Shown: piece after piece, positions 50,145 through 58,719 of the stretch
How the letters are laid out: every line of letters begins with the position of its first letter
Numbering within the stretch: the stretch's first letter is position 1
From: Bacteroidaceae bacterium
Lineage (GTDB): Bacteria; Bacteroidota; Bacteroidia; Bacteroidales; Bacteroidaceae
NCBI GenBank assembly: GCA_017483605.1
Contig: JAFUWG010000035.1
Coordinates: 1 to 64,000, forward strand
Direction of reading: 5' to 3'
DNA: 64,000 bases
Made by a program: the position numbers and the translations under genes
The notes under the pieces: generated by a model
The model's database searches: none
What the model saw: the letters and a program-made list of their open reading frames with translations, nothing else
What the model was told of the DNA's origin: nothing

Positions 50145-52469
50145 TTATTTGATGATGACTTTCTTTCCGTTCTTGATGTAGATGCCAGGACGTAGGGCGC
50201 CAAGACCCCCTCCGTCTCCCCCTGTACGGGGAGTGACGAGACGACCTTGGAGGTCGTAGGTCTGTCCGCTTTGTTGCGACACCGTCGCAACAAAGGAGAC
50301 CCCAGTGGCTTCGCTGCTGTAAGTGAGGGCAAAGCGGGTGGTTGTCTCTCCTGCCTGGGTGGTGAAGGTGTAAGGTTCGGTGGCAAGTTGGGTGATGCCT
50401 GTCTCGTAGTCGATGAGCATCACCTTGCCGTCCAAGTCGGGATAGTCGGTCTTGAAGTTGGCTTGCAGCGTGTAAGTGCCCGCTGTGGGGAACTTGGCAC
50501 CCACGCTGACTTCATCCCCTTCAGTGAAAGGCTGTTCGCTGATGGCATAGTGGGTCTCGTCCGTACCTATTATATATAATAATGTGGAATTGCCGGTGAG
50601 GTCGGGGAACTTGGTGGCATCGCAAGCGGCTTCGTAGCCAGTGGTAGCATCGGGGTTGCCCACCAGACGGGTGCGGTCGAGTTGGATGCCATCGGCATTC
50701 TGCAACACGAGGTTGATGACACGGCGGTTCTCCATCGTGCCCACAGGTGGACGGGGTGCGGCTGCACGGCGATGGTTGACTTCGTCTTCCTCCTTCGCAC
50801 CTCGGCCATCCATGCGAGCATGATGGCTCTCGGTTTGGCGTCGGTTGACCTGACTGTAATCCACGTCGGAGGTCAGGTCGGCATAGAAGTCCTCATACTC
50901 GTTGACGGTGGCAAAACGTCCGTACTCAGGGAGGTTCAGGGCATCGTAACCCAACGGACGCTGCACAAAGAAACCTTGGAAAGGATGCAGCACATAGTTG
51001 TCGTCAATGGGACTGTAGGTGACATAGCCCTCGGGATAAGTCGTCACGGTCGTTCCCCAAGGCAAAGGATAGGAGAAAGGCTCCTTTCTTCCATAGACCA
51101 CGAACGGCATGGAAGGCTCGAAGTACTTGGTGCTGTAGAAGCAAGGATAGGGGTTGCCAATGAAGTTCCAAGAGCGGTCACACGCAGCCGAGGCGGTGTA
51201 TTGTTGCAAGGGGATGCTGACGTCCTCGGTGGTGAAAAGGTTGTTCTTGTTGGCATTGTTGATGGCAGGCAGTTCAATGGTGATGTCGGGCGTGATGTAC
51301 TCGTTCCATCCGCAGGTAAAGATGAAGCCTTCGCCCGCATGGAGGATGCTATCGGCGGTCTGCTTTACCCACACCTCATCGAACTTGGCATCGGCGCGCA
51401 TCTGCCCCGAGTATTTCCGAATGGCCCACTGGAAATAGTTGTCCTTTTCGAGAATGCGCAGGTCACTCAGACGGCAGTCGAACGGCAGCGACATAAATAT
51501 CCAGTCTCCACTCGTGAATTTCTTGCTGCTCAGCCGCAGGGTGGTCTTCACCTCGTCAGCGCGCATGGGCGACTCGGTGTAGAGCGTCGGCCAGCAGTTG
51601 TCGAGGGTGGTGGTGGTTATGGTGTTCTTTGCGAGGATGCGGATGGCATTCTCGTAGGCATCCTGCTCGATGTTGAATGTGCCGACGGAGAGGGTGCCGT
51701 CTGCCACATGGGTCAAGTGCCCCGCATAGTAGAGGCTGTTTTCGTTGTCCATGCTGACAGCAAGGGTCAGGTCGGGCTTATTGGTTGGCAGGTTCTGATA
51801 GAGCGTGAAGTCTTTGCATACACGCAACTCGTCAGGCCAACTGATGTCGAGCGGCTTGAACGCAGGGAAGTGGTTCCAACCCGACTCCAGTTCGTAGGGG
51901 GTGCAGGCAGGATGAGAAAGCGTGTGGTCACGCATCTTGTAGTTGAGATAGACCACCTGGTCGTAGGGATAGACATTATCCCGGATAGTGTGCTTGCTGT
52001 CGGTGTCGTAAGCGTAGAGACCAAAATCCTTGGAGGGTTCCTTGCGGTTGTAGGTCGTGCTGTAATAGACATACCTCGTCTGGACGTTATAAAAGCCATA
52101 TTCACCCTTGCGATAGTAGGTGGGATCGGGCACGAGAGTGGGCGGCACGATGCCCCGGCAGGTGACATCCTTCAGGCTGTCGCAAGAACGGAATGCATTC
52201 GCGGCACGAATCAGCGTGGAGGGCAACACCACCTTCCGCAAGTTCTTGCACCCTTGAAAGGCATCTCCTTCGATGACTTCCACTCCCTCGGGAATGGTGA
52301 CTTCAACCAAGTCTTCACGGTTCTGAAACGCGTACTTGGGAATGATTTTTGTTCCAGCCGGTAACTGCTCAGGCGTGATGCCCTCGTAGTCAATCTGGTT
52401 CTGTGCCCGTATGGGCACAATCCAACTTGCCAATAAAAGCAAGAGAATGGGGGGGGTAAATTTTTTCAT
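50145..52469 (-). CDS. BspA-like leucine-rich secreted protein
   Basis: A 774-residue exported protein. After the signal peptide (LLLLLASWIVPIRA) come BspA-type leucine-rich repeats (KIIPKYAFQNREDLVEVTIP, VIEGDAFQGCKNLRKVVLPS). A long region of unassigned beta-rich sequence follows, and the tail PGIYIKNGKKVIIK. Residues ~745-755 (TPRTGGDGGGLG) split the otherwise continuous tail motif and are encoded by the REP-like palindrome at 50204-50236. It lies nine bases upstream of the giant gene, so both are probably one operon. Surface binding is inferred. Confidence 0.8.
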   Translation of the reverse strand: MKKFTPPILLLLLASWIVPIRAQNQIDYEGITPEQLPAGTKIIPKYAFQNREDLVEVTIPEGVEVIEGDAFQGCKNLRKVVLPSTLIRAANAFRSCDSLKDVTCRGIVPPTLVPDPTYYRKGEYGFYNVQTRYVYYSTTYNRKEPSKDFGLYAYDTDSKHTIRDNVYPYDQVVYLNYKMRDHTLSHPACTPYELESGWNHFPAFKPLDISWPDELRVCKDFTLYQNLPTNKPDLTLAVSMDNENSLYYAGHLTHVADGTLSVGTFNIEQDAYENAIRILAKNTITTTTLDNCWPTLYTESPMRADEVKTTLRLSSKKFTSGDWIFMSLPFDCRLSDLRILEKDNYFQWAIRKYSGQMRADAKFDEVWVKQTADSILHAGEGFIFTCGWNEYITPDITIELPAINNANKNNLFTTEDVSIPLQQYTASAACDRSWNFIGNPYPCFYSTKYFEPSMPFVVYGRKEPFSYPLPWGTTVTTYPEGYVTYSPIDDNYVLHPFQGFFVQRPLGYDALNLPEYGRFATVNEYEDFYADLTSDVDYSQVNRRQTESHHARMDGRGAKEEDEVNHRRAAAPRPPVGTMENRRVINLVLQNADGIQLDRTRLVGNPDATTGYEAACDATKFPDLTGNSTLLYIIGTDETHYAISEQPFTEGDEVSVGAKFPTAGTYTLQANFKTDYPDLDGKVMLIDYETGITQLATEPYTFTTQAGETTTRFALTYSSEATGVSFVATVSQQSGQTYDLQGRLVTPRTGGDGGGLGALRPGIYIKNGKKVIIK
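50204..50236. repeat. REP-like palindrome inside the coding region
   Basis: AAGACCCCCTCCGTCTCCCC and the following TGTACGGGGAG match 34681-34717 closely. It is read in frame near the C-terminus of the BspA-like protein. Confidence 0.65.
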
Positions 52470-52505
52470 GTGCTATAATAGTTTTTGAGTTGTTTTTGTC
52501 GTATG

Positions 52506-52513
52506 CAAAAATA
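52506..52513 (-). promoter_or_regulatory. -7 box for the BspA-like / large secreted operon
   Basis: TATTTTTG on the minus strand, 37 bases before the ATG at 52469. Confidence 0.5.
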
Positions 52514-52651
52514 GAGGATACAAACAAATAAAACTTTCAAAAAAAAGCGGTTTTTGATGAACTACCCCTTTTTTTTGATGGACTCAAGGGAGGTTTGGAC
52601 AATTTTGTTATTTTTCTATATTTTTTGAAGGATTCATTGGCAAAAAATTCG

Positions 52652-52659
52652 TAATTTTG
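52652..52659 (+). promoter_or_regulatory. -7 box directly before the propeller-LytTR gene
   Basis: TAATTTTG ends six bases before the ATG at 52665, so the transcript would start at or within the ATG and have almost no leader. Confidence 0.55.
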
Positions 52660-52664
52660 TCGCC

Positions 52665-55211
52665 ATGAAACTACTGATTGGAAGAAGATGGATGCTGACG
52701 GTGATGGCCATCGTCATGACGGGAATGGTGGCTCTGCCGCTGGCAGCACAGATGAAGAGCAGCCTATCTTTCCGCCGATACACGCCACAAGACGGACTGC
52801 CGCAGATTCAGGCAGAACGGGTGTGGCAAGACTCGCGCGGGTACATATATATAGGTACGTTGTCGGGGCTGGTACGCTTCGACGGAAAGACGTTCACGCC
52901 GTTTCTGAAGGGAAAGCGTTACAACATCGTCGGTTTTGCCGAGGTGGACGGACAAGTGTGGGCTCTGGACTTTCGCCAACGATGGCGGGTGGGACTGGAC
53001 GAGATTGAGATGCAGAAACTGGACGAAGAGGGGAAGTGGCTGCTGAACAACTTCAACAGCGGCGACCTGCCGAACAGGATGGTGCTGATGGAGGACGAAG
53101 AGGAGGCAAACCGATGGATAGGACGGATGGAAGTCCCCTCGGGAGGTGTCCTGTGGCTGGGCAAGAATCGGGACAAGGTGAACATCCGCAGGGTGATGGC
53201 ACACCCGCTGCTGGACAAGATGACACCCGACCGGCGACTGTATGTGGATTCGACCTGGGTCTATATCCCGACGGAACAGGGTTTGCATCGGGTGAAGAAG
53301 GGGTCGGATGTCGCTGTGCGTCTGTCGGAAAATGATTCGTTCTATGCCCTCTGCCGAAAGGGAAAGATGCTGTATGCCTTTGCCCAGGATGGCATCTACA
53401 CGGTGGAGGATGACAGCGTAATCATGCACACGCCCTTCGACGAATGGCAGGCGGGATATGGACTGATTGTGAAGGCAACAAAAACGGAAGTGCTCATTGC
53501 CGATGAACACAGTCTCTACTCCTTCAACGGGCGGAGTGTGAGCAAGTTGCACGGCGGGGCGAACCTCATCAAAGATATGCTCATCGACCGATGGGGACGG
53601 CTCTGGGTGGCAACATATCAGGGTGTCTATTGCTTCTTCGGCCGGCACTTCACGAACTACCAACTGAGCGACGAGAATGACATTGTGCGTGCCGTGGGTG
53701 TGGGTGAGGACGGACACATCGTAATGGGCACGCTGAACGGAAAAATTGAATCCCGCATCCCGCCCCTCTACCGCGACGAGGAGGGAGACCCTGCGACAAG
53801 GATTCGCACCGCTCAACCCTTGACGCTCACCCTCTATGACGACCCCGACAACTTCTTCTGTCCGAGCACGGCACAAATTGGCAGGGGCACGTATCTGGCA
53901 GGAAGGAATGACGTGGCACGGGTGAACGGCAACAGCGTGGAGTGGCTGGGACTGCCGTTTGAACGCTATCAACACGTCAGCGAGGCAAACGAACGGCTCA
54001 TTCTGGTGACTCGGCAGGTGATTGCCGCCTACGACCCGAAGACGGAACGGGTGGATTCGCTCTCGACAGAGGTGCCCCACCCTTGGTGTGCCGCCGCCGA
54101 CGGAGAGGGTCGCCTGTGGGTGGGCAGCACATTTGGACTCTTCTGCATTCAGGACAGCATGAACCACCTTCTGTCAACGGGCGACCATCGACTGTCAACC
54201 ACCAAATATGACTATCCGCAGAAACTGATTATCACCACGATGGAGGCGGACACGCACGGGGCGGTGTTCTTTGCTTCGGGCGATTCGCTCTTCCTGATTC
54301 GCAAAGGCGAAGTGAAGGAACTGAGCAGTCAGATGCCGGAACTGGCGGGGCATGAGGTGCGTTCGCTGCACGTGTCGCCACGGGGCTTTCTGGTGGTGGC
54401 TGCCATCGACGGGCTGTTTGTGTGCCGGGTGAGTGAGGACTATCGGCTGAGTCAGGTGGTGTTCTTCGACCACACGAACGGTTTCACCATGATTGAACCG
54501 CTGAAGACTCGCATGGCGGAGGAAGAGGACGGCACGGTGTGGTTGTGCGGTGTGGAGGAAATGACTTCGTTCAAGCCCGAAGCGTTGATTGCTGACAGTC
54601 AAGCAGATACATTCATCTCACCACCACCGGCATGGTGGCAGCACTGGTGGGTAGGACTGTTGGCAGTGGCAATTCTGGCAGGTGCGGTATGGGCACTGAC
54701 CCGCTGGTATGAGAAACGCCGTGCCCGTCGGAAGTTGGCACGGTTGCAACGTGAAAAGCACGAGAAGGAGCAACTGATACGTGCCATTCGTGAGGAGGCG
54801 ATGAAAGCAGAGAAGACGGAGTTGGCTGAAGACATCGTGAAGATGACAGAGAAGGAGATACCGAAGCAACTGGCATTGCGTTCCATCAACGGGATGCTGA
54901 TGGTGACCGCGGCAGATATTGTCTATCTGAAAGCCGACGGCAACTACACGCAGTTGGTGACGTTCGAGGGTTCAGAATTTATCCTGGCAGGTCTGGGGAC
55001 CGTGAGCAAGATGCTGGACGAGCACATCTTCATCCGTGCCGACCGAAGCACGATGGTGAACATCAGTTATATCCGCCGTCTGAATACGATGGGACGCACC
55101 TGCACCTTCCGTTCACCCGACGGCAAAGAACTGGAAACCTCGCTCCTGACGCCTGCCTTCAAGCGTATCAAGGAAGAGTTGGAAATGCTGGAAAGAAGTG
55201 AGGATGCGTGA
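52665..55211 (+). CDS. Membrane-bound propeller-LytTR one-component regulator
   Basis: An 848-residue protein. After a signal/anchor (MLTVMAIVMTGMVALPLAAQ) comes a two-component-regulator-type beta-propeller (about 30-640; YTPQDGLPQIQAERVWQDSR). One membrane helix follows at about 660-680 (WWQHWWVGLLAVAILAGAVW), then a coiled coil (RRKLARLQREKHEKEQLIRA) and a C-terminal LytTR DNA-binding domain (IVYLKADGNYTQLVTFEGSE). No histidine kinase or receiver lies between, so signal and DNA binding are in one chain. It faces away from the secreted-protein operon, its plausible target. Confidence 0.88.
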   Translation: MKLLIGRRWMLTVMAIVMTGMVALPLAAQMKSSLSFRRYTPQDGLPQIQAERVWQDSRGYIYIGTLSGLVRFDGKTFTPFLKGKRYNIVGFAEVDGQVWALDFRQRWRVGLDEIEMQKLDEEGKWLLNNFNSGDLPNRMVLMEDEEEANRWIGRMEVPSGGVLWLGKNRDKVNIRRVMAHPLLDKMTPDRRLYVDSTWVYIPTEQGLHRVKKGSDVAVRLSENDSFYALCRKGKMLYAFAQDGIYTVEDDSVIMHTPFDEWQAGYGLIVKATKTEVLIADEHSLYSFNGRSVSKLHGGANLIKDMLIDRWGRLWVATYQGVYCFFGRHFTNYQLSDENDIVRAVGVGEDGHIVMGTLNGKIESRIPPLYRDEEGDPATRIRTAQPLTLTLYDDPDNFFCPSTAQIGRGTYLAGRNDVARVNGNSVEWLGLPFERYQHVSEANERLILVTRQVIAAYDPKTERVDSLSTEVPHPWCAAADGEGRLWVGSTFGLFCIQDSMNHLLSTGDHRLSTTKYDYPQKLIITTMEADTHGAVFFASGDSLFLIRKGEVKELSSQMPELAGHEVRSLHVSPRGFLVVAAIDGLFVCRVSEDYRLSQVVFFDHTNGFTMIEPLKTRMAEEEDGTVWLCGVEEMTSFKPEALIADSQADTFISPPPAWWQHWWVGLLAVAILAGAVWALTRWYEKRRARRKLARLQREKHEKEQLIRAIREEAMKAEKTELAEDIVKMTEKEIPKQLALRSINGMLMVTAADIVYLKADGNYTQLVTFEGSEFILAGLGTVSKMLDEHIFIRADRSTMVNISYIRRLNTMGRTCTFRSPDGKELETSLLTPAFKRIKEELEMLERSEDA

Positions 55212-55281
55212 AGATGAGGCTGGAAAGGGCTGGAGGAAAAAGATTTTTGGGGACAGGCTTTGTGGGGTGAAAAATAATGAC

Positions 55282-55289
55282 TACCTTTG
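55282..55289 (+). promoter_or_regulatory. -7 box directly before recF
   Basis: TACCTTTG ends five bases before the recF ATG at 55294, again implying a near-leaderless transcript. It lies in the 82-bp gap after the LytTR gene. Confidence 0.5.
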
Positions 55290-55293
55290 CCAC

Positions 55294-56397
55294 ATGATTC
55301 TGAAACGACTGAACATATTGAACTATCGGAATATCGCCTCGGCAGAACTGGAGTTCTCGCCGAAGGTGAACTGCTTTGTGGGACAGAACGGCGAGGGAAA
55401 GACGAATGTGCTGGATGCCATCTACTTTCTGTCGCTGACGAAAAGCATGACGAACACGGTGGACTCGATGAACGTGCGGCACGGCGAGGAACTGATGATG
55501 GTGCAGGGAACGTATGACCTGAACGGTGTGGAGGAGGACATCTCTCTGGGCATGAAACTGCACCAGAAGAAGCACCTGAAACGGAACCTGAAGGAGTGCC
55601 AACGGCTGGTGGACCACATCGGACTGCTGCCGCTCATCATCGCTTCGCCCAATGACTCTGTCATCATCAGCGGCGGCAGCGAGGAACGGCGTCGGCTGAT
55701 GGATGTGGTGATTTCGCAGTATGACTCGATGTACATGAAGTCGCTGATGAAGTATAACAAGATGCTGAGGAACAGGAACATCGTGCTGAAACTGGACGAG
55801 GACGAGTATCGCGACCATGACGGACTGATGGACACGTTTGATGCCATCATGGCGATGGAGGGTGAGCAAATCTATGCCAAACGGGAGGCGTTCATCAAGG
55901 AGTTTGTCCCTGTGTTTCAGCATTTCTACTCTGTCATCTCGGGCGACAACGAGCGGGTGTCGCTCCGCTATGTGAGCCACTGCCAGCAGGGAGATCTGCA
56001 CGAAACGCTGGTACGCAGCCGAGTGAAAGACCGCATCGTGGGTCATTCGCTGCACGGCATCCACAAGGACGAACTGGAGATGTCGCTGGGCGACTACCCC
56101 ATCAAGCGGGAAGGCTCGCAGGGACAGAACAAGACGTATATGATTTCGCTGAAACTGGCTCAGTTCGACTTTCTGAAACGCACGGGCAGCCAAACGACGC
56201 CCCTGCTCCTGCTGGACGACATCTTCGACAAACTCGACGCTCGGCGTGTGGAGCAGATTGTCAACCTCGTGTCGAGCGACGCTTTCGGGCAAATCTTCAT
56301 TACGGACACGAACCGTGAGAATCTGGACAAAATATTGGAAAGGACTCAGGGTAACTATAAGATTTTCAACGTGAAAGGCGGAGAAATCAGCGACTGA
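55294..56397 (+). CDS. recF: DNA replication and repair protein RecF
   Basis: A 367-residue SMC-like ATPase that loads RecA at gaps together with RecO and RecR. Walker A is GQNGEGKT (residues 30-37), the ABC signature region is REGSQGQNKTYMISLKLAQF, and Walker B is PLLLLDDIFDKLD. The start at 55294 (MILKRLNILNYRNI) is the family's normal N-terminus; the frame is open further upstream without matching sequence. It is followed by a DUF721 gene two bases later. Confidence 0.95.
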   Translation: MILKRLNILNYRNIASAELEFSPKVNCFVGQNGEGKTNVLDAIYFLSLTKSMTNTVDSMNVRHGEELMMVQGTYDLNGVEEDISLGMKLHQKKHLKRNLKECQRLVDHIGLLPLIIASPNDSVIISGGSEERRRLMDVVISQYDSMYMKSLMKYNKMLRNRNIVLKLDEDEYRDHDGLMDTFDAIMAMEGEQIYAKREAFIKEFVPVFQHFYSVISGDNERVSLRYVSHCQQGDLHETLVRSRVKDRIVGHSLHGIHKDELEMSLGDYPIKREGSQGQNKTYMISLKLAQFDFLKRTGSQTTPLLLLDDIFDKLDARRVEQIVNLVSSDAFGQIFITDTNRENLDKILERTQGNYKIFNVKGGEISD

Positions 56398-56399
56398 CC

Positions 56400-56690
56400 A
56401 TGAAACGAAGCAACACGGAACGGATTGGTGATGTCGTCAGACAATTCATGCGACTGAACGGTATTGAAACACCTTACAATCAATACCGTCTGATTGCTGC
56501 TTGGCCCACGGTGATGGGCAAGGTGATTCAACGCTACACGGGCAACATTTTCATCAAGAACCAGACGCTTCACGTGCAAATCACCTCTCCTGCCGTGAAG
56601 CAAAACCTGCTGATGGAGCACCGTGCCCTTGCCCGCAAACTGAATGAGCACGTGGGAGCACAGGTGATTGAAGACATTGTGTTTTATTGA
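56400..56690 (+). CDS. DUF721 (DciA-like) protein
   Basis: A 96-residue protein with the DUF721 pattern (IAAWPTVMGKVIQRYTGNIF, then LHVQITSPAVKQNLLMEHRA). DUF721 includes DciA, which loads the replicative helicase in bacteria lacking DnaC, and Bacteroidetes are among these. The core is short and has no extra domain. It begins two bases after the recF stop, which supports a replication or repair link. Confidence 0.85.
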   Translation: MKRSNTERIGDVVRQFMRLNGIETPYNQYRLIAAWPTVMGKVIQRYTGNIFIKNQTLHVQITSPAVKQNLLMEHRALARKLNEHVGAQVIEDIVFY

Positions 56691-56699
56691 GACAAGGAT

Positions 56700-56806
56700 G
56701 TTTCGGATGATAAAACAACGAATGTTTCGGATAAAGAAACAACGAATGGGACGAATTTAGCGAATGAAGTTTCGATGCCGCAAGCGGCAACGAATGGAAA
56801 CGAATG
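56700..56806. repeat. ACGAAT-type repeat between DUF721 and tcdA
   Basis: Contains several AACGAATG words, GATGCCGCAAGCGGCAACG and a 32-bp inverted match to 25495-25527. Located between convergent genes, it may also act as a terminator. Confidence 0.7.
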
Positions 56807-56811
56807 TCAAA

Positions 56812-57618
56812 TTACTCAGCAATGCTTTGATTATAAATGTGTTGCATCACCATGCCTGCAATCATGAAGCCGAAGATGGCGGTGGTGTGGGCAATGGTGC
56901 CATTGATTTGAGCCTTGGAAGTACACCACTCGTGGTTGAGGAGGTCTGCCCGACCCGGACCGTCGGCAGCCTTGGGACAGAGGCACTGGCTGGTGCCGCA
57001 ACTTTTGTTCTCCCCCCGATTCTTGAGCAGTTCTTCGCTATAGACGCATTTGAATTTCTTGGCAGGGAAGGTTTTGTTGTGCTTGAACTTGCGACGAAGG
57101 GCTGCCGCCAACGGACATCCTTTCACTTTCCAGAACTCGGCAACGCTGATTTTGGTGGGATCCATCTTCAATGCCGCCCCCATCGAAGAGAAAAAGACGG
57201 AATCGGTCTGGGTGGCTCGAAGGATGAGGTATGCCTTATCTTTCAGAGAATCAATGGCATCGATGATGTAGTCGTAGGAAGAAAGGTGGAAAGAATCGGC
57301 AGTTTCGGCACTGTAGATGTCTTGAATGGCGGTGATTTGTGCGGCGGGATTGATGTCGAGCAGTCGCTGTTTGAGGACATCTACTTTCACTTTGCCGACG
57401 GTCTTCATGGTCGCCATGAGTTGGCGGTTGACGTTGGTCATGCAGATGCGGTCTGAATCGACAATGGTCAAATGCTCAATGCCCGAACGCACAAGGCTTT
57501 CGGCACACCACGACCCTACGCCGCCTACACCAAAAATGATGACGCTCTTCGATGCGATGACCTCCATCACATCTGCCCCCAACAACAGTTCTTCCCGTCT
57601 GAATATTCCTTTCGCCAT
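56812..57618 (-). CDS. tcdA: tRNA threonylcarbamoyladenosine dehydratase
   Basis: A 268-residue ThiF/MoeB-fold (E1-like) enzyme that dehydrates t6A37 of tRNA to its cyclic form. The Rossmann nucleotide loop is GVGGVGSWCAESLVRSG (about residues 31-47), followed by the acidic DSDRICMTNVNRQ, and the C-terminal part has the Cys region (CGTSQCLCP, then CTSKAQINGT). Its ATG overlaps the end of the CNNM gene by one base. Confidence 0.93.
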   Translation of the reverse strand: MAKGIFRREELLLGADVMEVIASKSVIIFGVGGVGSWCAESLVRSGIEHLTIVDSDRICMTNVNRQLMATMKTVGKVKVDVLKQRLLDINPAAQITAIQDIYSAETADSFHLSSYDYIIDAIDSLKDKAYLILRATQTDSVFFSSMGAALKMDPTKISVAEFWKVKGCPLAAALRRKFKHNKTFPAKKFKCVYSEELLKNRGENKSCGTSQCLCPKAADGPGRADLLNHEWCTSKAQINGTIAHTTAIFGFMIAGMVMQHIYNQSIAE

Positions 57619-58697
57619 TACTTATGCTGCTCCTTCTGCATCTGCTTCCACTGAGCCTTTGCAAGTTCTTGCATATCAACCACTTCGTCTTTCTCGTCCA
57701 CAATCTCGAAGCCTAACATCGTTTCAATCACGTCTTCGAGCGTGACGATGCCACGGAGGGTTCCGTACTCGTCTATAATAATAGAGATGTGTTCTTTCTT
57801 CTCCAGCAACTTCTCCCAGATGTTGGACACTTCTTCGTCCTCGGAGAACGACAGGATGGGACGTGCCAACTCGCCCAACTTGACATCGAACTTGTCTTCT
57901 GCCAAGCGTTCGAGAATTTCCTGCCGCAACACATAGCCGGTGATGTAGTCGCTCTCCTCATCTTTATAGACAGGGATGCGGGAATACTTCTTGAACTCCT
58001 CGTCGTTGTAGAAATCACGCAAGGTCATCTCCTCTTCTGCCATCGTCACCACCACGCTGGGAGTCATAATCTCGTGTGCCGTGATACTGTCGAGTTTGAG
58101 CAGATGCTGAATCATGCGGTTTTCCTTCTTCTCCAAGACACCCTCTTCGGTGCCGACCGTCACCATCGCCGCCACTTCGTCGCGAGTGACTGACTCCTGA
58201 GAAGAAGTGGAGCCAATGACGTGGGTCAACTTTTCGAGCAGCACAACCACCACGTAGGTGAGCACGACCAGGACGTGGATGAGACTGCTGGCAGGAATGG
58301 CAAGCCGACGCCAATAGGTGGAGCCAATGGTCTTGGGCACAATCTCGGAAAACACCAGAATGAGGAAGGTGAAAATACCAGAAACGAGACCGACAAAGAA
58401 ACTGGTCTCGTTCGTCGCTGAAAAGTGGGTGGTGGCATAATTGGCGGCTTGAGAACCGACCAGGGATGCACCCACCGTATTGGCAATGGTGTTGACAATG
58501 AGAATGGCAGAAATAGGACGGTCGATGTTCGTCTTATACTGCTTGAGCCGCTGCCAGCCCTTGACGTTCTGTGCCTCAAGGGTGGTGACGTATGACATGG
58601 GGGTAGAAAGAATTGTTGCTTCGAGAACAGAACAAATCGCTGAGATAATCAGCGACAGGAGCATATAAGTAATTAAGAGTGATATTTGCGGGTCCAT
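57618..58697 (-). CDS. CNNM/CorC-type hemolysin family protein with CBS domains
   Basis: A 359-residue membrane protein. An N-terminal DUF21/CNNM domain with about four membrane segments (TYMLLSLIISAICSVLEATI, SEIVPKTIGSTYWRRL) is followed by a CBS pair (ITAHEIMTPSVVVTMAEEEM and VSNIWEKLLEKKEHISIIID). Relatives export Mg2+ or Co2+ or respond to Mg2+; transport is inferred. The transporter-associated CorC C-terminal domain seems reduced. Directly upstream of tcdA in an operon. Confidence 0.88.
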   Translation of the reverse strand: MDPQISLLITYMLLSLIISAICSVLEATILSTPMSYVTTLEAQNVKGWQRLKQYKTNIDRPISAILIVNTIANTVGASLVGSQAANYATTHFSATNETSFFVGLVSGIFTFLILVFSEIVPKTIGSTYWRRLAIPASSLIHVLVVLTYVVVVLLEKLTHVIGSTSSQESVTRDEVAAMVTVGTEEGVLEKKENRMIQHLLKLDSITAHEIMTPSVVVTMAEEEMTLRDFYNDEEFKKYSRIPVYKDEESDYITGYVLRQEILERLAEDKFDVKLGELARPILSFSEDEEVSNIWEKLLEKKEHISIIIDEYGTLRGIVTLEDVIETMLGFEIVDEKDEVVDMQELAKAQWKQMQKEQHK

Positions 58698-58719
58698 TCA
58701 GGTTTTACCTTAGTTAATA

